From NCBI RefSeq assembly GCF_000684975.1, contig NZ_BAXZ01000007.1, forward strand, positions 124,001 to 188,000: DNA of 64,000 bases, read 5' to 3'. The stretch is from Paraburkholderia acidipaludis NBRC 101816 (lineage in GTDB: Bacteria > Pseudomonadota > Gammaproteobacteria > Burkholderiales > Burkholderiaceae). Under the pieces are notes generated by a model that worked only from the letters and a program-made list of their open reading frames with translations, was not told where the DNA came from and did no database searches. Position 1 is the first letter of the stretch. Every line of letters begins with the position of its first letter. The position numbers and the translations under genes were made by a program. Positions 1-9,299 of the stretch are shown in pieces.

Positions 1-684
1 CTCGCGCAGCGCGCGGCGCCATTCCGCGCCGAGGAACTCGTCCAGGTAGCGGCGGTTCGAAAGGCCCGTGAGGCCGTCCGAATGCGTGAGCCGCCGCAGT
101 TCCAGATTCGCCTTCAGCAGCTCTTGCTGGGAGCGGCGCAGCGCGCGATAGGCCTCGTCGCGCTGGAGCATGTTCATATAGGAGCGCGAATGATATTTCA
201 ACCGCGCGATCAGCTCCACGCTGTCCGGCAGCTTGACGAGATAATCGTTCGCACCCGCGGCGAACGCCGCGCTCTTGATCGCGGGCTCCTCCTTGGTGGA
301 AAGCACGATGATCGGCACATCGCGCATCGCCTCGTGGGCGCGGTAGGCTTTCACGAGCGTGAGCCCGTCGGTGCCCGGCATCACGAGGTCCTGCAGGATC
401 ACGGTCGGGCGCACTTCCCGGGCCGTGTGCAACGCATCCTCGGGATGCGCGCAGTAGTGGAAGTCGATGTCGCGCTCGCCGCCCAGCGCGCGGCGCACGG
501 CCTCGGCAACGATGGCCTGATCGTCCACGAGCAGCACCATCATCGGCAGCTCGGCGGCGGGCAGCGGCTGTTCGAGCGCGGCGCGCGCTGCCTCGAGCGA
601 GGCTTCGAGCGCGGCGTCCTCGGTGCCGCCGGCCGGAGATGCGCCTTGCGCGCTTGCGGGAACGTTGAGCTTCTCGGTGGTCAT
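1..684 (-). CDS. wspR: WspR response regulator diguanylate cyclase (3' end beyond window)
   Basis: Output protein of the Wsp pathway, expected to make cyclic di-GMP in the cytoplasm when phosphorylated by WspE. After a roughly 45-residue Ala/Glu-rich N-terminal extension there is a receiver domain (LLVDDQ near residue 51, phospho-acceptor Asp near 99 in LQDLVMPGTDG, conserved Lys in YLVKLP). A linker helix (MLQRDEAYRALRRSQQELL) then leads into the start of a GGDEF domain (HSDGLTGLSNRRYLDEF). The GGDEF signature and C terminus lie outside the window, so catalytic integrity cannot be judged. The ATG at 684 is the only good start. The gene begins 70 bases after wspF ends, so it probably belongs to the wsp transcript. 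Identity rests on domain order plus operon position. Confidence 0.9.
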   Translation of the reverse strand, partial: MTTEKLNVPASAQGASPAGGTEDAALEASLEAARAALEQPLPAAELPMMVLLVDDQAIVAEAVRRALGGERDIDFHYCAHPEDALHTAREVRPTVILQDLVMPGTDGLTLVKAYRAHEAMRDVPIIVLSTKEEPAIKSAAFAAGANDYLVKLPDSVELIARLKYHSRSYMNMLQRDEAYRALRRSQQELLKANLELRRLTHSDGLTGLSNRRYLDEFLGAEWRRALRE

Positions 685-754
685 GATGGTCGGTCGATTC
701 TGTGCTGCTGTAAATGGGGAGCGCGCGCGCTCGCGGTTTCGTTCCGTTCGCGCC

Positions 755-1768
755 TCACACGGGGCGTTTGACGCGATCGCGCAGTTCGGCGGCAATGGCG
801 CCAAGCGGCAGGATCGCGCACGCCGCGCCCAGCGCTGCCGCGGCCTTGGGCATGCCGTAGACGGCGCTCGTGGCCTGGTCCTGGGAAATCGTGTAGTAGC
901 CCTTCGCGCGCATTTCCTTCAAGCCGATCGCTCCGTCACGGCCCATGCCGGTCAACAGCAGCCCCACCGCGTCGCCGCGCCAATGTTCGACCACGCTGCG
1001 AAAGAACGTGTCGACGGACGGCCGGTACGGCGTTTCCGCGGGCTCGCGCGTGTAGGCAAGCCGGCCGCCGGCGGTCATGCGCAAATGATCGTTGGTGGCG
1101 GCCAGCAGCGCGACGCGCGGTTCGGGACGGTCGCCTTCGCGCGCCACGCGCACGGTGAGCGGCGTCTGCCCGTCGAGCCACTCCGCCATGCCGGCGGCGA
1201 ACGACTGGTCCACGTGCTGCACGATCACGATGCCGGCCGCAAAGTCGGCGCTCAGGTCGCCCAGCACGCGCGCGAGCGCGGTCGGCCCGCCTGCCGACGC
1301 GCCAATCGCCACGAGCGGCACACGGCCCGGCGCGGCGCCGGTGGCCGCGGCCGGCGCGCGCACGGTGTCGGGCGTGCCGTGCAGCCGGCCGATCTGCTCG
1401 ATCTTCGCGAGCAGCAGATCGATCGTTTCGCGCGCGCCGGGACCGGCAAGCGAAGGCGTATCGACCGCATCGAGCGCGCCCGCGCCCATGGCCTCGTACA
1501 CGCGCCATGCGTTCGCGCCCACGCTGCTCGTCACGATCAGGATCGGGCACGACGAAGCCGCCATGATGCGCCGCGTGGCCTCCACGCCGTCGAGCTTCGG
1601 CATCACGAGGTCCATGAGCACCACGTCGGGCGGCCGGGCCGCGCAGAATTCGACGGCCTCCTCGCCGTCCGCGGCCACCCATAGCACGCGGTGCCCGGGA
1701 CATCGCGCAATGGCGTGACGCAGCGCCTCCACGGCAAGCGGCATATCGTTAGCAATGCCGATGTTCAT
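755..1768 (-). CDS. wspF: WspF, CheB-type protein-glutamate methylesterase
   Basis: Predicted 337-residue methylesterase that removes methyl groups from the WspA receptor and so resets the pathway; in Pseudomonas, wspF loss gives constitutive WspR activity and wrinkly colonies. The N-terminal receiver domain carries the phospho-acceptor Asp near residue 53 (VVLMDLVMPKLDG). The C-terminal CheB domain shows the catalytic Ser in AIGASAGGPTAL, the His in IVIVQHVD and the Asp in GMGRDGAIGL, so all three catalytic residues are present. The start ATG shares one base with the wspE stop (TGATG), indicating translational coupling. It is CheB-family length and intact. Confidence 0.92.
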   Translation of the reverse strand: MNIGIANDMPLAVEALRHAIARCPGHRVLWVAADGEEAVEFCAARPPDVVLMDLVMPKLDGVEATRRIMAASSCPILIVTSSVGANAWRVYEAMGAGALDAVDTPSLAGPGARETIDLLLAKIEQIGRLHGTPDTVRAPAAATGAAPGRVPLVAIGASAGGPTALARVLGDLSADFAAGIVIVQHVDQSFAAGMAEWLDGQTPLTVRVAREGDRPEPRVALLAATNDHLRMTAGGRLAYTREPAETPYRPSVDTFFRSVVEHWRGDAVGLLLTGMGRDGAIGLKEMRAKGYYTISQDQATSAVYGMPKAAAALGAACAILPLGAIAAELRDRVKRPV

Positions 1769-4038
1769 CAGATCGCCTCTCCGATCAGATCGTTGACCGC
1801 ATCGAGCAGCGCCGCGTCGTGAAAGCTGCCCTTGGTGAGATAGTAGTCGGCGCCCGCCTCCAGCCCGCGCCGCCGGTCGTCCTCGCGATCCTTGTACGAG
1901 ACGATCATCACCGGCACGTGCTTCAGTTGCGGGTCGTTCCTGATCATGGTGACGAGTTCGATGCCGTCCATGCGCGGCATGTCCACGTCGGTGATGACGA
2001 GGTCGTAGCGACCCTGGCGCAGCGTGGTCCAGCCGTCCATGCCGTCCACGGCCACCGTGACCGCATAGCCGCGCTTTTCGAGCAGCTTGCGCTCCAGCTC
2101 GCGCACCGTCAAGGAGTCCTCCACGACCAGCACGCGCTTGCGTTCGCGCGCCGCGCCCTGCGCCCCGCGCGCGATGCCGGCGAGCTGCCCTTCGCGCACG
2201 AGCCGCGCCACCGAGGCGACGACGTCCTCCACGTCGATCAGCAGCACGACCCGGCCGTCGTCGAGCAGCGCCGCCGCCGAGACATTGCGCACCTTTCCAA
2301 GCCGGCCGTCGAGCGGCTGCACGGCGAGCGTGTGCTCGCCGAGAAAGCCGTCCACGGCGATGCCGTAGAGGCCCGCCTCGTCGCCGACGAGCACGACGCT
2401 CACGTCGCCGTCCGCCTCCGCGGCACTGCTTGCGCCGTTCGCGCCAAGCAGTTGGCGCGCGGTCACGAGCCCCACGGGCCGTCCGTCCCAGGCGATATGC
2501 TGTTGGCCTTCGAGCATTTCGATAGCGCTGCGCGGCACGCGCAGCGCGCGCCTCACGCGCGCGAGCGGAAATGCATACGCCTCGCCGGCCACGTCCACGA
2601 TCAGGCTGCGCACGACGGAGAGCGTCAGCGGCAGCTGCAGGACGAAGCGCGTGCCGCGTCCCGCCACGCTCTCGATCCGCACCGTCCCGCGCACGGCCTT
2701 CACGAAGTTGTGTACGGCGTCGAGCCCCACGCCGCGCCCCGAAACGTCGGTGACGGTATCGCGCAGCGAGAACCCGGGCAGCAGCAGAAAGTCGAGCAGC
2801 TCCGCGTCGGACATCGTCTCCACCGCATCGCTCTGGGCAAAGCCGCGCGCCACGATGGCCGCGCGCAGCGCCGCGAGATCGACGCCGTGGCCGTCGTCGG
2901 CCACGCTGATCAGCAGCTTGCCCGCGCTGTGGCGCGCTTCGAGCGTGAGGTGCGCCTCCTCGGGCTTGCCCGCGATGAGCCGTGCGACCGGATCCTCGAT
3001 GCCGTGGTCGAGCGCATTGCGCAGCAGATGCCCGAGCGGCGCGTCGAGCATGTCGAGGATGTCGCGGTCCACCTGGGTCGCCTCGCCCTCGACCGAGAAG
3101 CGCACGCGCTTGCCGAGCGAGCGCGCCAGATCGCGCACGATCCGCGGATACGCGTGCGCGATCTCGCCGAACGGCCGCATGCGACATTGCAGCGCTTCGT
3201 CGTAGAGCCGCTGCGCGAGGCGCGCGCCGCGCCGCTCGATGCGGTCCAGCTCGTCGAAGCGCTCGGCCAGTTGCCCATGCAGCGCCGCGAGCGACGCGCG
3301 AATTTCGGCCAGCGCGACGCGCGCCTCGGTGCCGAGCGTATCGATATGCCGGTCCTGGAACTGGCCGATCGCGCCCAGCAAGTCGCCCTGCGCGTAACGC
3401 ACGCGCAGGAGCGAATCCGCGAACGGCCGCATGCGGCGCGATTCGACAAGCGTTTCGCCCGCGAGCCCCACGAGCCGGTCCAACGTGCCCGCGCGCACGC
3501 GCAACATGCGCTGCCCGTCGGCAGACGACGCGGCACGTTCGCGTGCCGATGCCGGTTCGGCTTCGGCGGCAGTAGAGGCGGCCGGCAACAGGGGCTCCGG
3601 CGCCGCGGAAGCGACGGGTGCGGCTTGCACTTCGGCCGCCGCAACTTCCGGAGCCGCCGTGCCATTGAGGCGCGCGACGAATGCCTCGACCGCGTCGCGC
3701 GCGAGCGGCGGCGCATCGGCATCGCCCGCCGCCAGCAACAGGTCGATGCCGACCAGCAACGCGTCGATACGCGCGGCGTCGATCCGCAGCTCGCCGCGCT
3801 GCGCGGCGACGAAGCAGTCCTCCATCACGCTCGCCACTTCCACCGCCTCGGGCAGCCCGACAATGCGCGCGGCGCCCTTGAGCGAATGCGTCGCGCGCAT
3901 GCACGACTCCAGCGTCTCGGGGTCCGCCGGCGCGGCTTCCAGCGCAAGCAATCCGGCGGAAAGCGTGCGCGTCTGCGTCTGCGCTTCCTCGCGGAACAGG
4001 TCGAGCAGCGAGCGGCGGCTCAGTGCGTCGTCGCTCAT
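1768..4038 (-). CDS. wspE: WspE, hybrid CheA-type histidine kinase with receiver domain
   Basis: Predicted 756-residue cytoplasmic kinase that phosphorylates WspR and WspF on signal from WspA. Domains in order: an Hpt domain with the phospho-His near residue 51 (MRATHSLKGAARIVG); an Ala/Pro/Glu-rich linker; a dimerisation and HATPase region (N box HLLRNALDHGIEDP, G1 ADDGHGVD, G2 SGRGVGLDAV); a CheW-like domain; and a C-terminal receiver domain (RVLVVEDSLTVRELE, acceptor Asp in VITDVDMPRMDG). A CheA fused to a receiver is characteristic of WspE and of related hybrid CheAs. The start ATG overlaps the wspD stop by four bases (ATGA), and the stop overlaps the wspF start. Confidence 0.93.
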   Translation of the reverse strand: MSDDALSRRSLLDLFREEAQTQTRTLSAGLLALEAAPADPETLESCMRATHSLKGAARIVGLPEAVEVASVMEDCFVAAQRGELRIDAARIDALLVGIDLLLAAGDADAPPLARDAVEAFVARLNGTAAPEVAAAEVQAAPVASAAPEPLLPAASTAAEAEPASARERAASSADGQRMLRVRAGTLDRLVGLAGETLVESRRMRPFADSLLRVRYAQGDLLGAIGQFQDRHIDTLGTEARVALAEIRASLAALHGQLAERFDELDRIERRGARLAQRLYDEALQCRMRPFGEIAHAYPRIVRDLARSLGKRVRFSVEGEATQVDRDILDMLDAPLGHLLRNALDHGIEDPVARLIAGKPEEAHLTLEARHSAGKLLISVADDGHGVDLAALRAAIVARGFAQSDAVETMSDAELLDFLLLPGFSLRDTVTDVSGRGVGLDAVHNFVKAVRGTVRIESVAGRGTRFVLQLPLTLSVVRSLIVDVAGEAYAFPLARVRRALRVPRSAIEMLEGQQHIAWDGRPVGLVTARQLLGANGASSAAEADGDVSVVLVGDEAGLYGIAVDGFLGEHTLAVQPLDGRLGKVRNVSAAALLDDGRVVLLIDVEDVVASVARLVREGQLAGIARGAQGAARERKRVLVVEDSLTVRELERKLLEKRGYAVTVAVDGMDGWTTLRQGRYDLVITDVDMPRMDGIELVTMIRNDPQLKHVPVMIVSYKDREDDRRRGLEAGADYYLTKGSFHDAALLDAVNDLIGEAI

Positions 4039-4745
4039 CGCACGCTCCTCGTCAATGCCTCGAATAGCGCTTCCACATCCAGCACACCGACCGAGCGGCC
4101 GCGCCAGTCGAGCACGCCGCGCACATGGCAACCCGCCCCTTGCGCCAGGGTGGCCGGCGCGGGCAGCAGCGCCTCGTGGCTGAAGTACGCCACGCCTTCC
4201 ACGTCGTCCACCGGGAACGCGGTCGTCTCGCCACCCCGTTCCGCCACCAGCAGACGACGCCGCCCGGCACGCACGCCAGCGGACTCCGGCGCGGACTCGA
4301 TATGCAGCAGCGCGGCGAGCGAGACGGCCAGCGTCAGCACGCCGCGCACGTTCACGATGCCCAGCACGGCGGCGCTGCGCCGGTGCGGCAGCGAATGAAT
4401 GGGGCGCGCCTCGCCCACGTGCTGCAGCACGGCGGCCGGCAGCGCGAGCCACTCGGCACCCACGCGGAATACGAGCGATCCCTCGCTTTTTGCCACGCCA
4501 TTGTGATCGTCGTTGTGATCCTCACCTCGCGCGCCGCCGGCGCGCGCTGCGAAAGGCAGCACGGAGGCCGCGAAATCCGCGGGACGCTCCAGCATGCGCG
4601 CGGCGGCCTGCGCGAATACCGGGCAGTTCAGGCAACGCAGATGCTGTTCGAGCCGCGGGCACGAATTGTCGCCGCGCGTGCCGATGCGGTTCCAGCAATC
4701 GTCCAGCGGCACGCGGGCCGGCACGGCGGATTCGCGTTCAGACAT
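4035..4745 (-). CDS. wspD: WspD, CheW-like scaffold protein with Cys-rich N terminus
   Basis: Predicted 236-residue coupling protein joining the WspA receptor to the WspE kinase. The N-terminal part holds a cysteine-rich motif (CWNRIGTRGDNSCPRLEQH followed by CLNCPVF) that is commonly seen in WspD-type CheWs and is absent from ordinary CheW. The C-terminal part is a CheW domain (FRVGAEWLALPAAVLQHV; VRGVLTLAVSLAALL). The chosen ATG at 4745 overlaps the end of wspC by eight bases; an in-frame ATG further upstream would lie deep inside wspC and is less likely. It is the second of two CheW homologues in the cluster, the other being wspB. Confidence 0.9.
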   Translation of the reverse strand: MSERESAVPARVPLDDCWNRIGTRGDNSCPRLEQHLRCLNCPVFAQAAARMLERPADFAASVLPFAARAGGARGEDHNDDHNGVAKSEGSLVFRVGAEWLALPAAVLQHVGEARPIHSLPHRRSAAVLGIVNVRGVLTLAVSLAALLHIESAPESAGVRAGRRRLLVAERGGETTAFPVDDVEGVAYFSHEALLPAPATLAQGAGCHVRGVLDWRGRSVGVLDVEALFEALTRSVR

Positions 4746-6207
4746 CGGCGCCTCCCTGGCGCGGCGAGCCCGGCGCCGCGCGCTCGGCACGGCGCATCAG
4801 GCGGCGCGCGCCGTCGCCGTCGCCCTCCACTTCGAGCAGCGCGGCCAGATGAGTCAGCGCTTCGTAGTGCGCAGGATCGAGATAGACCGCCTTGCGGTAG
4901 TGGTCCCGCGCCTCGGCGGTGTGCCCCTGCGCGTCGGCGATCAAGCCGAGCAGATACCATGCGTCGGCGTCCGACGCCGCGGATTGCGTCGCCTGCCAGG
5001 CAAGACGACGCGCCGCGTCGAGTTCGCCCGCGTCGGCAAGACGCCGCGCCTCGAGAAGCTCGGTGCCGGGCGCTGCGGCCGGCAAGAGCGGCTTCGCGAA
5101 CGGACTCGCGGCAGAAGCCGAAAGTTGCGGGCGCAATGAGCGTGCGGGCGCCGCGGGCGTCGTCGTCCGCGGTGCGCCGGAACCCTGCAACATCGATGCC
5201 GACGCAACGATTGGCGACAGCGCGGGCACGGGCGCAGCGGCGAGCGCGGTTTTCGGCGCTGCGGCAAGCATAGGCCGCAGCGGCAAAGACAGCGGCGCAG
5301 GCGCGAGTCCTGGCGCAAACGCGCGCTGTTGCACCTCGCGCTCGTCGGGCAGCCGGAAGCCGAACGCGAGCGGAATATAGGCGGAGACCATCTCGTGCCG
5401 CATCATGAGTCCCGTCTCGGCAGGGCCGACGAAGATCATGCCGTCAACGGACAGGCGCTCGCGCAGCAGGCGTATCGCCCGGTCCTGGGCGTCGCGGTCG
5501 AAATAGATCAGCACGTTGCGGCAGAAAATAAAGTCGTAGCGCACCGGATGGGCCGCGAGCCATTCGAACAGATTGGCACGCTCGAACGTCACCGGACGCC
5601 GCACGTGCATGCCGATGCGCCAACCGTCCTCCACCGGCTCGAAATGATGCTCGCGGAATGCGAGGCCGTCGCCGCGAAACGCATTGCGTCCGTACACCCC
5701 GCGCTCCGCGGCCGCGATCGAGGCGGCGCTGATGTCGATCGCGTCGATGCCGAGCTGATCGGCGGCAAACCCTGCGTCGAGCAATGCCATCGCCGCCGAA
5801 TACGGTTCCTCGCCGCTCGAACACGGCGCGCTCAGCACGCGCAGCACGTCGCCGGGCCGCCGCGCGAGCCGCTCCGCGCCGAGGCGCGCAAGCGCCGTGA
5901 AGGCCTCGCGCTCGCGGAAAAACCAGGTTTCGGGCACCACGAGCGCGTCGATGAGCGCCTGGCGTTCCGCAGCCACGGACGTGAGATAGACCCAGTACGC
6001 GTCGAGCACCGCGCCCGGCACGGCCACACCCGCCTCCCAGGCAGCGGGCATGGCCCCGGCTTGCGACGCCTCGCCCACCTCCGCCGCCACTGTTGCGGCG
6101 GCCCGCAGCGCGACCGCGCGGGCCAGCGCGTTCACGCCGAGCGAGGGCGCATCGATGCCCGTCTCCTGCAGGAGCCATCCCGCGAAGCGCGGATCGCCGG
6201 CGCTCAC
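4738..6207 (-). CDS. wspC: WspC, CheR-type methyltransferase with C-terminal TPR
   Basis: Predicted 489-residue S-adenosylmethionine-dependent methyltransferase that methylates WspA glutamates. The CheR catalytic domain shows the family signatures VVPETWFFRE, the SAM-binding LSAPCSSGEEPYS and FIFCRNVLIYFD. A long Ala/Pro-rich linker leads to a C-terminal TPR-like region (WYLLGLIADAQGHTAEA and neighbours), the domain order seen in WspC. No ATG lies near the N terminus. The GTG at 6207 is chosen because it overlaps the wspB stop by four bases (GTGA) and gives a normal CheR N terminus. Confidence 0.92.
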   Translation of the reverse strand: MSAGDPRFAGWLLQETGIDAPSLGVNALARAVALRAAATVAAEVGEASQAGAMPAAWEAGVAVPGAVLDAYWVYLTSVAAERQALIDALVVPETWFFREREAFTALARLGAERLARRPGDVLRVLSAPCSSGEEPYSAAMALLDAGFAADQLGIDAIDISAASIAAAERGVYGRNAFRGDGLAFREHHFEPVEDGWRIGMHVRRPVTFERANLFEWLAAHPVRYDFIFCRNVLIYFDRDAQDRAIRLLRERLSVDGMIFVGPAETGLMMRHEMVSAYIPLAFGFRLPDEREVQQRAFAPGLAPAPLSLPLRPMLAAAPKTALAAAPVPALSPIVASASMLQGSGAPRTTTPAAPARSLRPQLSASAASPFAKPLLPAAAPGTELLEARRLADAGELDAARRLAWQATQSAASDADAWYLLGLIADAQGHTAEARDHYRKAVYLDPAHYEALTHLAALLEVEGDGDGARRLMRRAERAAPGSPRQGGADV

Positions 6208-6704
6208 AACGCGGCTCCCTGCGCCTGCCACGAGGGCGGATCGGGAAAGAGCAGCGCGCGAACACGCGCATCGAGCAATTGATCGACCTTGACCCACTGC
6301 ACGAAACCCCGCTCGTCGCGTGCGACCGGGCCAAGCCAGCGCGCCTCCGGGGTGGAGATGCCGCCGTCCGCGAAGGCAGTCTCCGCGAAGGTCTGCGTGC
6401 GGGTAGCGCATTCGATCAGGAGTGCGATATGACGCTGCGCGGAGCTTCGCAATGAAGCGTCGGGAGCAGACCTGTCGTAGACGAGCACGAGCCGCGTGGA
6501 CATGAGCGCGCGCGCGGGCCGCCCCAGCGCCAGCATCGCGAGATCGACCACCGGCACGGGCGCGCCCTCGTGCTCGATCAAACCCGCGATCCACGGCGGC
6601 GTGCCGGGATGCGGGCGCACCGGCGCGAGCGGCAGCACATGCGCGATCTCGCGCGCATCGAGCGCGTAGCGTTCGCCGTCAAGCTCGAACAACAGGAACA
6701 ACAT
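6204..6704 (-). CDS. wspB: WspB, CheW-like scaffold protein
   Basis: Predicted 166-residue CheW-domain adaptor that links receptor and kinase in the Wsp signalling cluster. The CheW core is visible as MLFLLFELDGERYALDAREI at the N terminus and PWIAGLIEHEGAPVPVVDLA in the middle. Its stop overlaps the GTG start of wspC, and it starts 39 bases after wspA ends, consistent with one transcript. Length and domain content are ordinary. Confidence 0.9.
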   Translation of the reverse strand: MLFLLFELDGERYALDAREIAHVLPLAPVRPHPGTPPWIAGLIEHEGAPVPVVDLAMLALGRPARALMSTRLVLVYDRSAPDASLRSSAQRHIALLIECATRTQTFAETAFADGGISTPEARWLGPVARDERGFVQWVKVDQLLDARVRALLFPDPPSWQAQGAAL

Positions 6705-6743
6705 CGCCGGGTCCCTCGGGGCGCTCTTGCGCGCCGCTTTGTA

Positions 6744-8417
6744 TCAAGCCTCGATTCTGAAGCGCGAGACGCCCGTGCGCAGTTCGCTGGCCACGAGCGT
6801 GAGATTGTCGATGGCCTGCGACGACTGGCGCAGCGATTCCGCCGTCTGCTGCGCCGCCTCCGAAAGCTGCGTGAGCGCCTGGGTGATCTGCTCCGCGCTG
6901 GTGGCCTGGGCCTGCATGCCGTCGTTCACCATCTGGAAGCGCGGCGCGAGCGTCTGCACGGCGCCGATGATCTGCGAAAGCTGCGTGCCCACGGCCTGCA
7001 TGTCGTGCATGCCGCGGCGCACTTCCTCGGCAAACTTGTCCATGCCCATCACGCCCGCCGACACCGCCGACTGGATCTCCTTGACGGTCTGCTCGATGTC
7101 GTAGGTGGCCACGGCAGTCTGGTCGGCCAGGCGCCGGATCTCGGTCGCGACGACCGAAAAGCCGCGGCCGTACTCGCCGGCCTTCTCCGCCTCGATGGCC
7201 GCGTTCAGCGAAAGCAGGTTGGTCTGGTCGGCCACCTTGGTGATGGTCGACACGACCTGGTTGATGCTCACGGCCTTCTCGTTGAGGATCGCGAGCTTCG
7301 CGTTCACGGAGCCCGCGGCCTCCATCACGCTGCCCATCGTGTCTTCCATGTGCGTGAGGCCGCTCTGGCTCGTGGTGGCGAGCGCGGCCGACTGCTCGGC
7401 CACCGTCGCCACTTCGCTCATCGTGCGCACGAGGTCGCGCGCGGTCGCGAAGATCTCGCGCGAGGTCGCGCCGATCTCGGTCGTCGTGGCCGCCGTCTCG
7501 CTCGCGGTGGCCTGCTGTTCCTTCGAGGTGGCGGCCACTTCGGCCACCGAAGTCGAGACCTGCAGCGACGACTTCTGCGCCTGGGCAACGAGGCTCGCGA
7601 GTTCGTCGCTCATGCGGTTGAAACCGTCCTCGAGCACGCCGAACTCGTCGCGGCGGCCGAGGCGCAGGCGCTGCGTGAGGTCGCCCGTGCGCATGGAGTC
7701 GTGCACGTCCACGAGCCGCGCCATCGGCACCGTGATCGCGCGATAGAGCGCGTAGCCGGTGGCGAGCGCGGCGAGCAGCACGACGCCCAGCGCCGCGGCC
7801 AGCGTGACCTCGGTGCCCGTGACCGAGCCGCGGATGGTCTGCGCGGAGTCGTCGGCCTGCCCGCGGTTCTCTTCGACGATCGAGTTGACGGAGTCCGTCA
7901 CGTCCTGCCACGCCGGCGCGAGTTGCGCGAAGGCCGCCTGCGCGGCGGGACGCGAGGCGGGCAGTTGATGCGCGATGGCGGTGGCCTGGGGCAGGTAGCG
8001 CGCGTAGGCGTCGCGAAAACGTTGAAAACGTTCGCGGTCGTCGCTCCGGAAGACCGTGGTGTCGTACTGCTTCATCAGCCGGTCCACGTCGGCGATCGCG
8101 CCGGGCAACGCGGCAAGGTCGCGCCCGGTGCTGTCGGCATCGGCGTCCACGAAGGCGGCGCGCTCCGTGAGCGAATACGTCTGGACCGCCGCCGCACGCA
8201 GCGAGGTCGCGTAGAACAGCCCCGGCACCGAATCGTGCGTGAGGCTGAACGCCTCGTCGTCGATGGCGCGCAGGCGGTTGTACGAGATCGCCGCGGTGGC
8301 GAGCATCAGCACGAACAGCAGTCCGAAGCTGAGGACGATGCGCGTGCCGAGCGTGTAGCGTCCCTCGGTCTGGCGCGGCAGGCCGGCCTGGCCGGTGCGG
8401 GGCATGGCGGTGCTCAT
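6744..8417 (-). CDS. wspA: WspA, membrane-bound methyl-accepting chemoreceptor
   Basis: Predicted 557-residue receptor, first gene of the wsp operon. A transmembrane helix at about residues 26-46 (RIVLSFGLLFVLMLATAAIS) is followed by a periplasmic helical domain of about 150 residues, a second membrane helix near 200-222, a HAMP domain (DVHDSMRTGDLTQRLRLGRR) and a long signalling coiled coil whose tip reads ADQTNLLSLNAAIEAEKAGE, RGFSVVATEIRRLA. In Pseudomonas, WspA responds to growth on surfaces and membrane stress. The ATG at 8417 was chosen; one at 8405 is also possible, while in-frame ATGs further upstream would add a basic stretch with no family support. The 286 bases between wspA and the divergent tetR should hold the operon promoter; only the 8665-8680 repeat stands out there. 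Confidence 0.93.
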   Translation of the reverse strand: MSTAMPRTGQAGLPRQTEGRYTLGTRIVLSFGLLFVLMLATAAISYNRLRAIDDEAFSLTHDSVPGLFYATSLRAAAVQTYSLTERAAFVDADADSTGRDLAALPGAIADVDRLMKQYDTTVFRSDDRERFQRFRDAYARYLPQATAIAHQLPASRPAAQAAFAQLAPAWQDVTDSVNSIVEENRGQADDSAQTIRGSVTGTEVTLAAALGVVLLAALATGYALYRAITVPMARLVDVHDSMRTGDLTQRLRLGRRDEFGVLEDGFNRMSDELASLVAQAQKSSLQVSTSVAEVAATSKEQQATASETAATTTEIGATSREIFATARDLVRTMSEVATVAEQSAALATTSQSGLTHMEDTMGSVMEAAGSVNAKLAILNEKAVSINQVVSTITKVADQTNLLSLNAAIEAEKAGEYGRGFSVVATEIRRLADQTAVATYDIEQTVKEIQSAVSAGVMGMDKFAEEVRRGMHDMQAVGTQLSQIIGAVQTLAPRFQMVNDGMQAQATSAEQITQALTQLSEAAQQTAESLRQSSQAIDNLTLVASELRTGVSRFRIEA

Positions 8418-8664
8418 TGGGCGTCTGGGCTTTTTCCGTTGACTGAATCGTAGCCCCACGCGGCACAGGCGAATGCGCGCGCGTTGCGGCCGGAGGGAAA
8501 GGCCCGTCATGCGGCCCTCACGGTCGCTAGTGTAATGGTCCGCGCACATTTATGGGATAGGCGGGAAGCCACTGGGGCCGGATTACCGGGGCGGGACGAC
8601 AGGGACTGTTCCGCATGCCATCGCCCTGCGGCGGGTTGCAGGGAGGGGAAAATCCATTGTATGA

Positions 8665-8680
8665 TTGAGTAATCACTCAA
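8665..8680. promoter_or_regulatory. Putative TetR operator before tetR
   Basis: Inverted repeat TTGAGT-AATC-ACTCAA, ending 23 bases before the ATG of the TetR gene at 8704. Its TGAGT/ACTCA half-sites recur in the repeat in front of the next gene (9300-9319), so both are probably bound by this TetR protein. The half-sites are seen directly; binding is inferred. Confidence 0.6.
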
Positions 8681-8703
8681 CTATGTAGCCCGAGACGCCG
8701 CTC

Positions 8704-9276
8704 ATGGCCCGCCCGAAAAGCGAAGACAAGCGCAATGCCATCCTGGCCGCCGCCATCCACGTGATCGCGACGCAAGGGCTGGGCGCACCCACGGCCAGGA
8801 TCGCCAAAACCGCGGGCGTGGCCGAAGGCACGCTCTTCACCTACTTCGATAACAAGGACGAACTGCTCAACGCGCTCTATCTCGCCATCAAGGCCGAGCT
8901 GCGCGAAGCGCTCGCGCCCGACTTCCCGCACGACGCCGGCATGCGCGAACGCGCCCGGCATCTCTGGCGACACTACGTGGACTGGGGCGTCGCCAACCCG
9001 GACAAACGCAAGGTCATGCTGGTCCTGAGCGCCTCCGAACGCGTCACCGAACAATCGCGCGCGGTCGGCATGCAAGCCTTCGCGGAAGCCGGCGCGCTCA
9101 TCGGGAATTGCATCGCGCAAGGTCATCTCGACGGGCACTCCCCGGCTTTCGCCTCGGCAATCATGGGCGCGCTCGCCGAAACAACGATGGATTTCATCGT
9201 GCGCGAACCGGCGCAGCGCGAGCGCTACCTCGAAGCCGGGTTCAACGCGTTCTGGAATGCGATTGCGCACGCCTGA
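8704..9276 (+). CDS. TetR/AcrR family transcriptional regulator
   Basis: Predicted 190-residue ligand-responsive repressor. The N-terminal helix-turn-helix spans about residues 10-50 (AILAAAIHVIATQG, ARIAKTAGVAEGTLFTYFDN). The C-terminal ligand domain is not diagnostic. Its gene sits just after one TGAGT-type inverted repeat and just before another, and is followed in the same direction by a short-chain dehydrogenase, its likely target. A terminator hairpin overlaps its last codons, so the dehydrogenase probably has its own promoter. The inducer is unknown. Confidence 0.88.
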   Translation: MARPKSEDKRNAILAAAIHVIATQGLGAPTARIAKTAGVAEGTLFTYFDNKDELLNALYLAIKAELREALAPDFPHDAGMRERARHLWRHYVDWGVANPDKRKVMLVLSASERVTEQSRAVGMQAFAEAGALIGNCIAQGHLDGHSPAFASAIMGALAETTMDFIVREPAQRERYLEAGFNAFWNAIAHA

Positions 9277-9290
9277 GTGCGCATTTTTTT
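9264..9290 (+). terminator. Rho-independent terminator overlapping the tetR 3' end
   Basis: Seven-base-pair stem TGCGCAC / GTGCGCA with a six-base loop that contains the tetR stop codon, followed immediately by seven T. This is a classical intrinsic terminator separating tetR from the downstream dehydrogenase gene. Confidence 0.85.
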
Positions 9291-9299
9291 GATCGGTTA

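Noticed and set aside
1819..4398. Long plus-strand open frame of 859 codons opposite wspE/wspD
   Set aside because: His/Arg-rich low-complexity translation, exactly antisense to genes with clear domains; a by-product of high GC.
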